Positions 7,520 through 15,284 are shown, numbered from the stretch's first letter. The stretch: DNA of 64,000 bases from Peterkaempfera sp044755465 (GCF_044755465.1 NZ_JBIVRB010000006.1:186001-250000), one strand, 5' to 3'. Translations and numbers: made by a program. The notes: a model not told the origin generated them from the letters alone.

Positions 7520-8379
7520 GCCGCCTCCCCCTCGACCATGTAGTCGATGAACGCGGCGACCTGCTGCTCCTCAGCGGCACCGAGATGGTCGCCACCCGAC
7601 CACGCCTCGAACTCGGCCTCGGCCTGCTCCTCACCCCACCCGCGAACCCGCCGGGCCTCCGACAGCCGATCCCAGATGTCCGCCGGCTCCGCGCCCGGCG
7701 CGACCTGAACCGCCGGGGCGTCCTGCGGCATCGGCGCAGGCGCAGCCTTCCGGCCCAGGATCTCCGCCGCCGTCACCGGCGCACCCGCCTGAACGGCCGT
7801 CACCCTCGACTCCGAGTCCCGCAGCTCCTCCGTCGTGTACGGCACACCGTGCAGTGCGTCCGACGCGATCAGACGGCAGATCTCACCCGTGGCGCGGGCG
7901 ACCAGCATGTTCGCCGGCTGCGTCTTGTAGTTCGGGTTCTTAGCCGGGAACCCGGCCAGCTGCGCTCGCCCGATCGTCCACACGACGGTCTGCCAGCTCT
8001 CCGCGCCCTTGCGCCGCCCGCGCATCCGGCACACCGTGTCGGTCGACTCCACCAGTTCGACCTCGTGGCCCTTCGACTGCACGAGTCCGCGCATGGCGTG
8101 CGCCCGCAGCCCAGGGGTGCCGTGGATGACGTCCATAGACTTCAGGGCGGCCATGGGGGGCAGGCCGAGCTCGTTGCCGGCGAGGAGGCAGGCGGTGATG
8201 TCGCCGACCTTGCCGCGCATCGTGGACGGGATGAACGACGTCGGGGCGAGGCGGTTAGCGAGCTGGAACGCGAGGTCAGCCTCGTTCGCCCACTGGGCGA
8301 TCGACGACTGCACGGCGAACGGCGACGGCGCGGGCGCGGTGGCCGGGAGGTGCTGCTCGGGTACGGCAAGTTCAGTCAT
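7516..8379 (-). CDS. RecT-like single-strand annealing protein
   Basis: A 287-residue protein. The ATG at 8379 is preceded by AAGGA at a 7-base spacing; a GTG at 8418 that overlaps the upstream stop is an alternative. The core (residues 35-190) has the pattern of RecT-type phage annealing proteins: TACLLAGNELGLPPMAALKS, a glycine-rich stretch (GTPGLRAHAMRGLV), the CRMRGRR strand, and ARATGEICRLIA. The C-terminus is an acidic tail. Together with the exonuclease gene immediately upstream it makes a Red/RecET-type pair for end resection and annealing. The family call rests on motif appearance and this pairing. Confidence 0.7.
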   Translation of the reverse strand: MTELAVPEQHLPATAPAPSPFAVQSSIAQWANEADLAFQLANRLAPTSFIPSTMRGKVGDITACLLAGNELGLPPMAALKSMDVIHGTPGLRAHAMRGLVQSKGHEVELVESTDTVCRMRGRRKGAESWQTVVWTIGRAQLAGFPAKNPNYKTQPANMLVARATGEICRLIASDALHGVPYTTEELRDSESRVTAVQAGAPVTAAEILGRKAAPAPMPQDAPAVQVAPGAEPADIWDRLSEARRVRGWGEEQAEAEFEAWSGGDHLGAAEEQQVAAFIDYMVEGEAA

Positions 8380-8414
8380 GGTGCGGTCCTTCATCTGAGG
8401 GGTGGCGGGGGCGG

Positions 8415-9311
8415 TCACCGGTACTCCCGTTCGTGCTCGGTCTCCAGCCACGACGGCGGGGTGACCATCTCCACGTCGTCGCTGTAGCCGGGCCACACGC
8501 CGGTCTCGGTGCAGCGCTGGTACGTCTCCAAGGCGCGCCGGTTGCGGTCCTCGGCCATCAGCAGCCACATGGAGGAGAGTTCGATGACGTTGATCAGATA
8601 CGGCGGGGTCTTCTCCTGGACGACGAAGACGAACGCGACGTCCTCGGCCAGGCCAAGGGCGCGGACGCCCTTGGAGTACCAGTCGGCCTGCTGGTCGTAG
8701 CGGTAGTCGAGGACCGACCGCTCGAACGCCTTCCTGCTGGCGCTGCGGGCCGATTTGAAGTCCGGCAGGATCAGCCGGCCGCCGGTCGGCTCGCCGAGCC
8801 AGTCCAGGCGGGCCCGGCAGTTCACCCCGGTGCGCTCGTCCCGCCAGAACAGGGACTGCTCCGGCTTGCCGGAGCCCTCGGCGAACAGGGCTGCTGCGAG
8901 CGGGTGCCGCCGGATGGCTGCGGCCATCGCGTGGACCTGCTCGTACTCGGCGGGTTTCAGGGGGACTGCACCGGCTGCGCGGGCGGCGGCGACCTCGGCC
9001 TTCACGGCGTTGCTCCGCCACTCGTCGGCGTCGATGCGGACCAACTCCGGGCCGTCTCCGAGGACCAGCCGGTGCGCGGCGGTCCCGAGGTCGAACTCTT
9101 TTCTCGGCGCCTGCGGGTGGTCCAGGTCCCACTTGAGCAGCGCGGGGCACGACGGCGGCAGGAGCCTGCGGGCGCCGGTCGAGGACAGTGACCCGCCCGG
9201 CACGGGGTCGGCGTGGTAGATCTCGGCCGGCATGCCGTCGTACACGCCGGGGCTGGTGGCCTTCCCGGTTTCGCTCAGGGTGGCGGGCAGTGGGGGCGCC
9301 GTGGTGGTCAT
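8415..9311 (-). CDS. PD-(D/E)XK exonuclease, RecE/lambda-exonuclease-like
   Basis: A 298-residue protein from ATG 9311, with an excellent GGAGGAG ribosome site five bases upstream. Motifs of the RecB-like nuclease fold are visible: the N-terminal YDGMPAEIYHADP and GTAAHRLVL segment, CRARLDWLG, the catalytic LPDFKSA (PD...D-x-K), and the downstream QQADWY (Q-x3-Y). It matches the DUF3799-type phage exonuclease. It should resect double-strand ends 5' to 3' so that the downstream RecT-like protein can anneal the strands. The two genes are neighbours in one operon. Confidence 0.8.
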   Translation of the reverse strand: MTTTAPPLPATLSETGKATSPGVYDGMPAEIYHADPVPGGSLSSTGARRLLPPSCPALLKWDLDHPQAPRKEFDLGTAAHRLVLGDGPELVRIDADEWRSNAVKAEVAAARAAGAVPLKPAEYEQVHAMAAAIRRHPLAAALFAEGSGKPEQSLFWRDERTGVNCRARLDWLGEPTGGRLILPDFKSARSASRKAFERSVLDYRYDQQADWYSKGVRALGLAEDVAFVFVVQEKTPPYLINVIELSSMWLLMAEDRNRRALETYQRCTETGVWPGYSDDVEMVTPPSWLETEHEREYR

Positions 9312-10240
9312 GCGGCTCCTCCGGTCCACCAGTTGCCGTGGATGTCGGAGTGCCGCCCGCCGCCGTGGCCAGGGCTGAGGACGCACGACCATTCGGCGTT
9401 GCGGTGTCCGCACTCGCCGGAGGGCCGGGAGGCGTCGATCAGCGCGGCGGCGAGGAGGCCGTTCGGGGCGCACTGGCTGCCGAGGCGGGCCCGGTCGGCG
9501 GGGTTGAGCCGGACGGCGACGGGCCGCCCGTCGTCCGCCGTGCACGCGACGATCGCGTCACCGTCAGGGCCGTCCTCCGCCATGTCGGGCTCGAAGAACG
9601 ATCCCTCCGGGCGGCACTCCACGACCTCGACCGCCCCAGCGGTGCACTGGGCGTCGTACCGCGCGATGCCCCAGACGATCGCGTGGCAGGCGAACAGGAA
9701 CTCCCACGAGTAGTCGTCGAAGGACAGCTCCCACTCGTCGGGGAGGCGCAGCCGGTAGTCGCGGTGGCTGAACGAGGCGACGGCGTGCCGGGCGGTCTCC
9801 GCGTACTCGGTGCTGTGCTCGTCGCTGTGGAGGATCTGCTCGCCAACTGCCTCGACGAGTCCCGGGTGGCGGGATTCGGCGGAAGCCACCTCGACCACCA
9901 GCCAGGTGCGAAACTTCTCCTCCGACCAGTCCCAGACCTTTCCGGCGGTGACCTTCTCCTGCCAGTAGCCCGGGTTGATGCCGCCATGGCTCGACCCCCG
10001 GAAGAGGCCGAACATGTCGTCAGTCGGGTAGACGGAGAAGCCGAAGCTGAAGCCATCGCCACGGATGAACAGGTTGTGCGGCCAGGTGATCAGGTCGAAG
10101 CGGAAGAAGCCGCCGTCGGGGTCCGCGAACACCAGGTGCCGGTACAGGCCGTCGTCGTGGAGGACCGTCATCTCGTGGTCGGCCGTCTCGCGGGCGAACC
10201 GCTCCGCGCTCCGCTGCTCCGCAGTCATATCGGCGCTCAT
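9308..10240 (-). CDS. Hypothetical phage protein
   Basis: A 310-residue protein from ATG 10240, with 4-nt overlaps on both sides. The N-terminus is helical. The middle is rich in aromatic residues (HLVFADPDGGFFRFDLITWP, then GFSFGFSVYPTDDMF). The C-terminal part carries CGHRNAEWSC and GHGGGRHSDIHGNWW, a Cys/His-rich segment that could bind a metal. No known catalytic motif is evident. Its place directly before the exonuclease gene argues for a recombination or replication role. Confidence 0.6.
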   Translation of the reverse strand: MSADMTAEQRSAERFARETADHEMTVLHDDGLYRHLVFADPDGGFFRFDLITWPHNLFIRGDGFSFGFSVYPTDDMFGLFRGSSHGGINPGYWQEKVTAGKVWDWSEEKFRTWLVVEVASAESRHPGLVEAVGEQILHSDEHSTEYAETARHAVASFSHRDYRLRLPDEWELSFDDYSWEFLFACHAIVWGIARYDAQCTAGAVEVVECRPEGSFFEPDMAEDGPDGDAIVACTADDGRPVAVRLNPADRARLGSQCAPNGLLAAALIDASRPSGECGHRNAEWSCVLSPGHGGGRHSDIHGNWWTGGAA

Positions 10241-10458
10241 CGGACACCGTCCCGGACCCACTGGGCGATCTGCTCGCCCGTCGGCTCGACCCAGTACGTC
10301 ACGCCGTGCGGGCAGACGAACGGGTCGGTGGTGTACGGCCCAGCGACGATCGGCGGCTGCTCGGAGACGGTGATCTCGGCTCCCATCGCGGCCGCCCGGC
10401 CCCGCAGCTTGGCCGGGCAGCCGGCGTGCGAGATCGGATACGCCTCGGCGCCCATCAC
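10237..10458 (-). CDS. Small hypothetical phage protein
   Basis: A 73-residue protein. The GTG at 10458 overlaps the upstream stop by four bases, and an ATG follows directly. Two cysteines (HAGCPAK, FVCPHGVTYW) and a C-terminal helix are visible. The function is unknown. The tight overlaps on both sides support it as a true gene. Confidence 0.55.
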   Translation of the reverse strand: MMGAEAYPISHAGCPAKLRGRAAAMGAEITVSEQPPIVAGPYTTDPFVCPHGVTYWVEPTGEQIAQWVRDGVR

Positions 10459-10808
10459 GACGCCCTCCGGCCCGACAGGTCCGCGACCGGCGCCGCATCC
10501 CGACGAACCCGCGCCACCGCCTCAGACAGCTGCCGCAGCAGCGCCTCCGCGTCACACAGTCGCAGTTCCACCGTGGCGTCGCCGAGCTGAAGGTCGACCT
10601 CCGCATCCAGGCACGCGCTGCTGAACTGATCGGCGTGCCCGTCAGCCTCAGCCAGCAGCCCCAACTGCTCGGCCACCACCGCCGGGTCCTCCACCCACGA
10701 CCGGGCCAGACCCCGCAGCGTCTCCTCGCGGACGTGCTGGTCACTGAGGACCACGTGCATCCACTCCGCGTCCGTGCGGAACACCGGCCCGCTGTAGTGG
10801 CCCGTCAC
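10455..10808 (-). CDS. Hypothetical phage protein
   Basis: A 117-residue protein from GTG 10808 (GTGA overlap). It is acidic and helical (REETLRGLARSWVEDPAVVA, EALLRQLSEAVARVRRD) with a beta segment LDAEVDLQLGDATVELRL between the helices. No motif links it to a known family. It lies in the coupled early operon. Confidence 0.55.
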   Translation of the reverse strand: MTGHYSGPVFRTDAEWMHVVLSDQHVREETLRGLARSWVEDPAVVAEQLGLLAEADGHADQFSSACLDAEVDLQLGDATVELRLCDAEALLRQLSEAVARVRRDAAPVADLSGRRAS

Positions 10809-11161
10809 GCCGCCACCGCCTTCGGGGTCGCGGGCCCGAGGCGCCACACACGGAAGGCCGCACCCATCGCACACCCGCGCGCCTCCGTGAACAGGCGACC
10901 GTCCGCGTGGGGAGTCACGGTCAGCTCTCCGCCCAGGAAGCGCTGCAACGTCGTGACGTCATCGACAGTCGCCGCCATCACATCGACATCGATCTCGCCC
11001 GGCAGGCCGAACGGTTGATGCAGCGTCACCGAGGCGGGCAGCACCGGCGCCTCGCTCACGATGTACTCGGCCAGCGCCAGCGCGGCGGCCAGCTGCCGAC
11101 GGGACTCGTCGGGGCCCGGATTCAAAGGAACCGGGGTCCTGCCATTACTGTTGGGGGACAC
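10805..11161 (-). CDS. Hypothetical phage protein
   Basis: About 118 residues. The GTG at 11161 has GAGG seven bases upstream; an ATG at 11176 in the same frame lacks a site. After a short disordered start the protein has an amphipathic helix (SRRQLAAALALAEYIVSEAP), then strands around GEIDVDVMAATVDDVTTLQR. It is probably a small alpha/beta protein. The 85 bp between it and the upstream GIY-YIG-like gene hold no other gene. Confidence 0.55.
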   Translation of the reverse strand: MSPNSNGRTPVPLNPGPDESRRQLAAALALAEYIVSEAPVLPASVTLHQPFGLPGEIDVDVMAATVDDVTTLQRFLGGELTVTPHADGRLFTEARGCAMGAAFRVWRLGPATPKAVAA

Positions 11162-11246
11162 GTCTCCACCTCTCATCTTTGGGGTTGGGGTGGGCCGAGG
11201 GCCGTCACCTGGGGTCGCATCCGGTGGCGGCCCTGCCCGCATAGGG

Positions 11247-11612
11247 CTAGGCGGCCTGGCACTCGATCTCGCTGGTGAGGTAGCCGACGTCACGGGCTCG
11301 CCATTCGAGCGCCCAGAAGTAGTCGGCGACCTCGTCAAAGTCGGCGCCGACGAAGAACTCGCTGTGGCCGGGCACCACAGGCCAGCGCTCAGCGCAGAAG
11401 GCGATCAGGCGCTTCTCGTCCGGCCGGGCCGACCCGTGGCGGAGCCCGATCTCGAATCGCTCGATGGTGGCGCCGTTCCGCCGCCCGTAGCACTGGTGCG
11501 CCCTGAAGCGCTGGGGCATGTTCTGGGTCTGGCCGACCTTGACCACGCCGTCCGCGAAGCCGATGACGTACAGGAAGCGGGCGGATGAGACAGCGTTGGC
11601 GGCGGGTTCCAT
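11247..11612 (-). CDS. GIY-YIG / T5orf172-like nuclease-domain protein
   Basis: A 121-residue protein from ATG 11612, overlapping the upstream stop by one base (TGATG). The N-terminus FLYVIGFADGVVKVGQTQNM followed by PQRFRAHQ fits the GIY-YIG-type nuclease superfamily as found in phage T5orf172-like proteins: a tyrosine pair replaced by Y-V-I-G, then a conserved K-V-G-x-T strand and the catalytic-type arginine. A Glu-containing helix (RPDEKRLIAFCAERWP) follows. It is either an active small nuclease or a DNA-binding derivative. It is encoded near the start of the early operon. Confidence 0.65.
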   Translation of the reverse strand: MEPAANAVSSARFLYVIGFADGVVKVGQTQNMPQRFRAHQCYGRRNGATIERFEIGLRHGSARPDEKRLIAFCAERWPVVPGHSEFFVGADFDEVADYFWALEWRARDVGYLTSEIECQAA

Positions 11613-11830
11613 CACGCTGCCGCCTTCTGGCTGGCGGCCGACGTGGTGCGCAGGCGCGCGGCGCGCTGCCGGCGAGCGGTGATCCTGGCTTCGATCTCCT
11701 CTACCGTCAGAGGATGGCCCGGGTACCAGGCTCCCTCTGCGGCAGTTCGGGGGTCCATGGCGGCTTGCGCGGTAACGGCTCGGATGAGCGCTCGCGCGGC
11801 GTTCGCGATGGCCTGGTCGCGGGTGGTCAT
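11612..11830 (-). CDS. Small hypothetical phage protein
   Basis: A 72-residue protein from ATG 11830 (ATGA overlap with the regulator gene). It is helical, basic at the C-terminus, with TRDQAIANAARALIRAVTAQ and TVEEIEARITARRQRAARL. It is likely a small DNA-associated or accessory protein. No family is recognised. Confidence 0.5.
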   Translation of the reverse strand: MTTRDQAIANAARALIRAVTAQAAMDPRTAAEGAWYPGHPLTVEEIEARITARRQRAARLRTTSAASQKAAA

Positions 11831-12060
11831 GCTGCCGCCCTGACGACGGGCTGGATCTCGAAGAGTTCGTAGAACGTGGCGGGGTAGGTGCCGAGCAGGT
11901 TGGCGATGGTGCTGGCACTCACGGACTCGGTGGCACCGGTGGAAATGCGCCACGCGGTGCCGAAGCCGATGCCTGCTGCGCGCGCCCGGTCTTCGATCGT
12001 CTGGTGTCCGGCGGCGTCGGCGAGCTTCAGGTAGGCGTCGCGCTTGATGTGGATGACCAC
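11827..12060 (-). CDS. Cro-like / XRE helix-turn-helix regulator, first gene of the early operon
   Basis: A 77-residue protein. The GTG at 12060 has a strong AAGGAGG site seven bases upstream, which decides the start over longer frames. The helix-turn-helix (TIEDRARAAGIGFGTAWRIS, then SASTIANLLGTYPATFYELF) is of the lambda Cro/XRE kind. It is the first gene of the leftward early operon and faces the repressor gene at 12288 across a region of related palindromes. It is the natural candidate for the Cro-like half of a lysogeny switch, or for an early-operon autoregulator. Confidence 0.7.
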   Translation of the reverse strand: MVIHIKRDAYLKLADAAGHQTIEDRARAAGIGFGTAWRISTGATESVSASTIANLLGTYPATFYELFEIQPVVRAAA

Positions 12061-12287
12061 GAGCTTTCCTCCTTCCATGGATGGATGGGGTGCGTTCATG
12101 GATGAATCTAGCAGCAACCATCCATGGATGGAAGCTAGAGGGGATGCCTCAATTTGATGAAAATCCAGCACTAGACATGCGTTCGATTGCCGCTTGACCT
12201 GGGCATGTTCAATAGGTGAGCTGACCAGGCAATATCCATGAGTGGATTGTCGACATAGCATCCATCTGCGGGCGGTACTCTCGCCGC
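12061..12287. promoter_or_regulatory. Divergent control region with five related operator-like sites
   Basis: This stretch separates the leftward regulator (12060) from the rightward repressor (12288). Related sites: CCTTCCATGGATGG at 12071-12084, TTCATGGATGAA at 12095-12106, the perfect palindrome CCATCCATGGATGG at 12118-12131, ATCCATGAGTGGAT at 12234-12247, and a half-site GCATCCATCTGC at 12258-12269. A minus-strand -10 TAGATT (12105-12110) lies between two of the sites, and the perfect palindrome falls in the region between it and its presumed -35. On the plus strand TACTCT (12276-12281) ends six bases before the repressor ATG. Confidence 0.7.
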
Positions 12288-12776
12288 ATGCGGAGACACA
12301 CCACCCCTACGACCAGCGGAAACGTACCGCCGACCTGGGAACACTGGGTCCGCGACGCCATCCGCAGCGCCGGCTACGACATCGACTCGCCACGAGGCGA
12401 CAAAGTCCGCCTGTCCGAGGAGTCCGGCATCCCCCTTGCCACTATCTCGCGGATGCTGGCCGGATCGGTCCCCAAGACCGAGACGCTGGCCATCCTCGCG
12501 CGGCACCTGAAGGGGAAGATTGGCCCGGTTGCTCCCACCCTGAGAGACATGCTCATCCAGTCCGGCAAAGTTGCGGAGGACGACCTTCCGCTAACGGCGG
12601 GTGCGAACGAGCCACATCCGGTACCGTCACGGCAACCGCTTACCCCGGAGGAGGTAGCGGTCGTCGCTGGAGTCGACCCCGAGGACCGAGGCTGGTTCAC
12701 GGCGATGGTCCGTCGGCACCGGAGGCACAACCGAGCCGACAAGGGCGGCGGGGGCGCCGTCGCGTCAGGGGAGTGA
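12288..12776 (+). CDS. XRE-family repressor of the element
   Basis: A 162-residue protein with an N-terminal helix-turn-helix domain (residues 17-90: KVRLSEESGIPLATISRMLA, then PKTETLAILARHLKG) and a shorter C-terminal helical part (residues 118-150). It lacks a LexA-type peptidase motif, so release of repression would not be by self-cleavage. No ribosome site precedes the ATG, and a -10-like TACTCT ends six bases before it, which suggests a leaderless message as in many phage repressors. It diverges from the early operon and is the likely lysogenic repressor acting at the operators between them. Confidence 0.75.
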   Translation: MRRHTTPTTSGNVPPTWEHWVRDAIRSAGYDIDSPRGDKVRLSEESGIPLATISRMLAGSVPKTETLAILARHLKGKIGPVAPTLRDMLIQSGKVAEDDLPLTAGANEPHPVPSRQPLTPEEVAVVAGVDPEDRGWFTAMVRRHRRHNRADKGGGGAVASGE

Positions 12777-12780
12777 CCGT

Positions 12781-13137
12781 ATGCGGATCGCACGCGCAGT
12801 CTCGATAGCATCGACAGCGGTAGCTCTGGCCGGGATAGGACTCGTTGGGCACGGCCTGATCGCAAACGCCCACGCCACGTACCGGGCCGGCATCGCCGCC
12901 CTGGTACTGGGCGTGGGCGGCGTACTTCTGGGGTGCCTCCAGATGCAGGAGGCCAGGCTGACGGAGATTGTGATCGCAGCCGCGAGCGCGAGCGAGGCAG
13001 AACGACAGCATTACGCAGACCTGGGGATGCGAGCCGCATGGGTCGAGGCGCGGTCCTCGGCGCCGGACGTGCCGCTGGCTCCGGTCGTGGATCTGCGGAG
13101 GCGTGCCGCTAGCCTCCAGCGGAAGACAACGGGCTGA
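12781..13137 (+). CDS. Small two-span membrane protein
   Basis: A 118-residue protein starting four bases after the repressor stop. Two hydrophobic helices (VSIASTAVALAGIGLVGHGL and AALVLGVGGVLLGCL) are followed by a charged cytoplasmic-type tail. The repressor, this gene and the integrase look co-transcribed, so it is expected to be made in the lysogen. A superinfection-exclusion role is conceivable but not shown by the sequence. Confidence 0.6.
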   Translation: MRIARAVSIASTAVALAGIGLVGHGLIANAHATYRAGIAALVLGVGGVLLGCLQMQEARLTEIVIAAASASEAERQHYADLGMRAAWVEARSSAPDVPLAPVVDLRRRAASLQRKTTG

Positions 13138-13156
13138 CATCAGAGGAGGGGGCGCA

Positions 13157-14746
13157 GTGGTACCGCTGCTGTCTGCGGTGGCGGGGTCGGAGTTGATCCC
13201 TGTCATCGGCTACATCCGAGTATCGAGCTGGTTCGAGGAGAAAATCTCCGACGAGCTCCAGAGGGCGGCCATAGCCGAGTCCACTAGACGTAAGGGCCGC
13301 CACGTCGTCTCATGGGTCACCGATCTTGATGCCACTGGCAGAAATTTCCGCCGGAAGATCATGGGGGCGATCCAGGCCATCGAGACCGGCGAGTGCGAAG
13401 GCGCGAAGGAGATCTGGGTCTGGAAGTTCTCCCGATTCGGCCGCACCAGGCATGGCGTCGCCATCAACCTCGCCCGGATCGAACGCGCCGGCGGCCAGCT
13501 GTTCTCCGCCACCGAGGACGTTGACGCCTCGACAGCGACCGGCGAGTTCACCAGGGACATGCTTTTCGCGGTGGCAGCGTTCGAGAGTAACCGCGCCTCG
13601 GAGCAATGGCGGGAGACCCACCAGTACCGCCTGGACCACGGTCTGCCCGCAACCGGAGGGCAGCGCTGGGGCTACCTCTGGACGCCCCGCGTCGCCGACG
13701 ACGGACAGATCCAAATCGAAGGCTACGACCCCAACCCCGAGATCGAGCGACTGCAGGCCGAGCAATTCGAACGCTACGCCGACGGCGGTTGCGGGTTCGC
13801 TACTCTCGCCGTCAAGCTGAACGACGGGGGACACCTCAATGCCCACGGCCGGCCCTGGTCCCAGAACGGCCTGAAGCGCACACTCGATGGCGGGTTCGGC
13901 GCCGGGTACCTCCACGTCCACAAGCGGGACATCCACTGCCCAGACCGCGCCCACTGCACGAAGTGGCGCGACCACTACGAGCACATCCCCGCCGCGCATA
14001 CCCCTGTCATCGGCGACGACCTGTGGGAGGCATACCAGGCACGCCGGGCCCAGCGCCGCACCACACCACCACGGGCCCGCATGGCAACCTACCCGCTCAC
14101 CGGCGTCGCCAAGTGCGGCGGCTGCGGGTACGCCGCGGTGCATATCGGCAGGAGCGGCCACCGCGGCTATGCGCTCTTCTGTGGTCGCAGGCAGCGAGGC
14201 TTGTTGGACTGCCCGGCGCCCGCCTGGGTGCAACGCGCGACCGTGGAGCAGGGAGTGCGCCGCCACATCGAGTGCTGGGCCAGCGGCATCGACGCGGTTG
14301 CTGAGGGCGTCGTGGTCGAGTCCGCGCAGCCTGCGACAGTGGATACTTCGAGGCGGCGTGCCGAACTGGTGAGGGAGATTGCACGGCGGGCGGTTGCCCT
14401 GGACCGCAATCAGGAGATGTACACGCTTGGCGATGTGGAACGGGACGAGTGGCAGCGGGCCCGGGACCGGCACCGGGCGGCGAAGGCCGAGGCCGAGGCC
14501 GAGCTGGAGCAGCTTGACGAGGTGGGCCAGGAGCGGCGTGATGCGGCGTCGTACCGGGATGTGATCGAGGGGCTGGCGCGCATGTGGGACACCCTTCTGG
14601 TCGGGACGAAGCAGGATCTGCTCGGGGCGCTGGTACACGGGGTGTACCTGTTCCCGAAGACGTCGGACCCGGTGCGGGTGTGGGCGCGGTGGGAGCCGAA
14701 GCCGGAGTGGTTGCCGAAGCGGGCTCTGGTGGCAGCGGAGGCGTGA
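13157..14746 (+). CDS. int: Large serine integrase
   Basis: A 529-residue protein. I chose GTG 13157 because GGAGGG lies six bases upstream. The N-terminal resolvase domain has GYIRVSSW with the catalytic serine (Ser23), KFSRFGR, and the VAAFESNRASEQWRETH helix. Next come a recombinase domain (residues about 190-310), a zinc ribbon (CGGCGYAAV, then CGRRQRG and a last Cys) and a coiled coil (about residues 410-470) as in phage integrases of the phiC31/Bxb1 type. It catalyses attP x attB recombination through a Ser-linked break. It ends 35 bp before a truncated chromosomal gene, as expected when int lies next to an attachment site. Confidence 0.92.
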   Translation: MVPLLSAVAGSELIPVIGYIRVSSWFEEKISDELQRAAIAESTRRKGRHVVSWVTDLDATGRNFRRKIMGAIQAIETGECEGAKEIWVWKFSRFGRTRHGVAINLARIERAGGQLFSATEDVDASTATGEFTRDMLFAVAAFESNRASEQWRETHQYRLDHGLPATGGQRWGYLWTPRVADDGQIQIEGYDPNPEIERLQAEQFERYADGGCGFATLAVKLNDGGHLNAHGRPWSQNGLKRTLDGGFGAGYLHVHKRDIHCPDRAHCTKWRDHYEHIPAAHTPVIGDDLWEAYQARRAQRRTTPPRARMATYPLTGVAKCGGCGYAAVHIGRSGHRGYALFCGRRQRGLLDCPAPAWVQRATVEQGVRRHIECWASGIDAVAEGVVVESAQPATVDTSRRRAELVREIARRAVALDRNQEMYTLGDVERDEWQRARDRHRAAKAEAEAELEQLDEVGQERRDAASYRDVIEGLARMWDTLLVGTKQDLLGALVHGVYLFPKTSDPVRVWARWEPKPEWLPKRALVAAEA

Positions 14747-14790
14747 CCTGGGGTGGGCTGGTGACTGCCTGCCAGTTTATTTGGAGACGG
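14747..14790. other. Probable attachment-site junction (attL or attR)
   Basis: Between the integrase stop and the MFS remnant, phage-like sequence changes into the coding frame of a transporter somewhere around TTTATTTGGAGACGGTGACG (14776-14795). In intact MFS genes of this type a residue string similar to LETVTGLT continues upstream, but here the frame upstream of about 14,775 does not look like transporter. The exact core cannot be fixed without the other end of the element, which lies left of the window. Confidence 0.5.
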
Positions 14791-15242
14791 TGACGGGGCT
14801 GACCGTGATGAACACCATCTACGCCACGATCATCCAGGTGAAGGTCCCGGCCCGCTTCCACGGGCGGGTGTTCGCCGTCAACACCGTCTTCGCCTGGTGC
14901 ACCATGCCGATCGGCTTCGTCCTGCTGGGCCCCGGCGCCGCAGCCCTGCTCCAGTCGGCGGTCAGCCCCGGCGGCGCGCTGGCGGGCACGGTCGGCGCAG
15001 TCGTCGGCACCGGTCCGGGCCGTGGCCTGGCCCTGACCTACGTACTGTTCGCGCTGCTGCTCACCGCCGGAGTCCTGCTCGCCCGCCGCCACCCCGCCCT
15101 CGCCCGCTTCGACACCGAGGTGCCCGACGCCCGCCCCGACGACGAGGTGGGCCTCAACGCCCTGCGCACCCGCGACCCGGCGGCGTCGGCCACGGCGCCA
15201 TCGGCCACGGCTGCGTCGGGCTGGGCGGACACCGGGAGGTAG
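14781..15242 (+). pseudogene. 5'-truncated MFS transporter, disrupted by the integrated element
   Basis: About 153 codons remain: the C-terminal third of a major facilitator transporter (VKVPARFHGRVFAVNT loop, then helices MPIGFVLLGPGAAALL and LALTYVLFALLLTAGVLLA). A full protein would have some 400 residues and twelve helices. The remnant has no start or ribosome site and begins within 35 bp of the integrase stop, so the rest of the gene is expected at the far end of the element. The loop sequence recalls exporters beside siderophore-type peptide synthetase clusters; that is only a memory-based guess. Confidence 0.75.
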
Positions 15243-15250
15243 CCGAGCAC

Positions 15251-15284
15251 CTGAGGGGCCCCGACGGCCGTCGGGGCCCCTCAG
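15251..15284. terminator. Bidirectional terminator hairpin
   Basis: A perfect 34-bp palindrome with arms CTGAGGGGCCCCGACGG and its complement lies between the converging MFS remnant and the XRE-cupin gene. The minus-strand stop codon of the latter (15281-15283) is inside the right arm. Confidence 0.8.

Noticed and set aside
12071..12269. Possible short CRISPR array from the repeated CCATGGATGG-like motifs
   Set aside because: The repeats are short palindromes with irregular spacing and no unique spacers or cas genes; they fit operators in a phage switch.
14747..14790. tRNA gene as the integration target of the element
   Set aside because: No cloverleaf-like sequence is present, and the flanking sequence reads as MFS transporter codons; serine integrases often use protein-coding sites.
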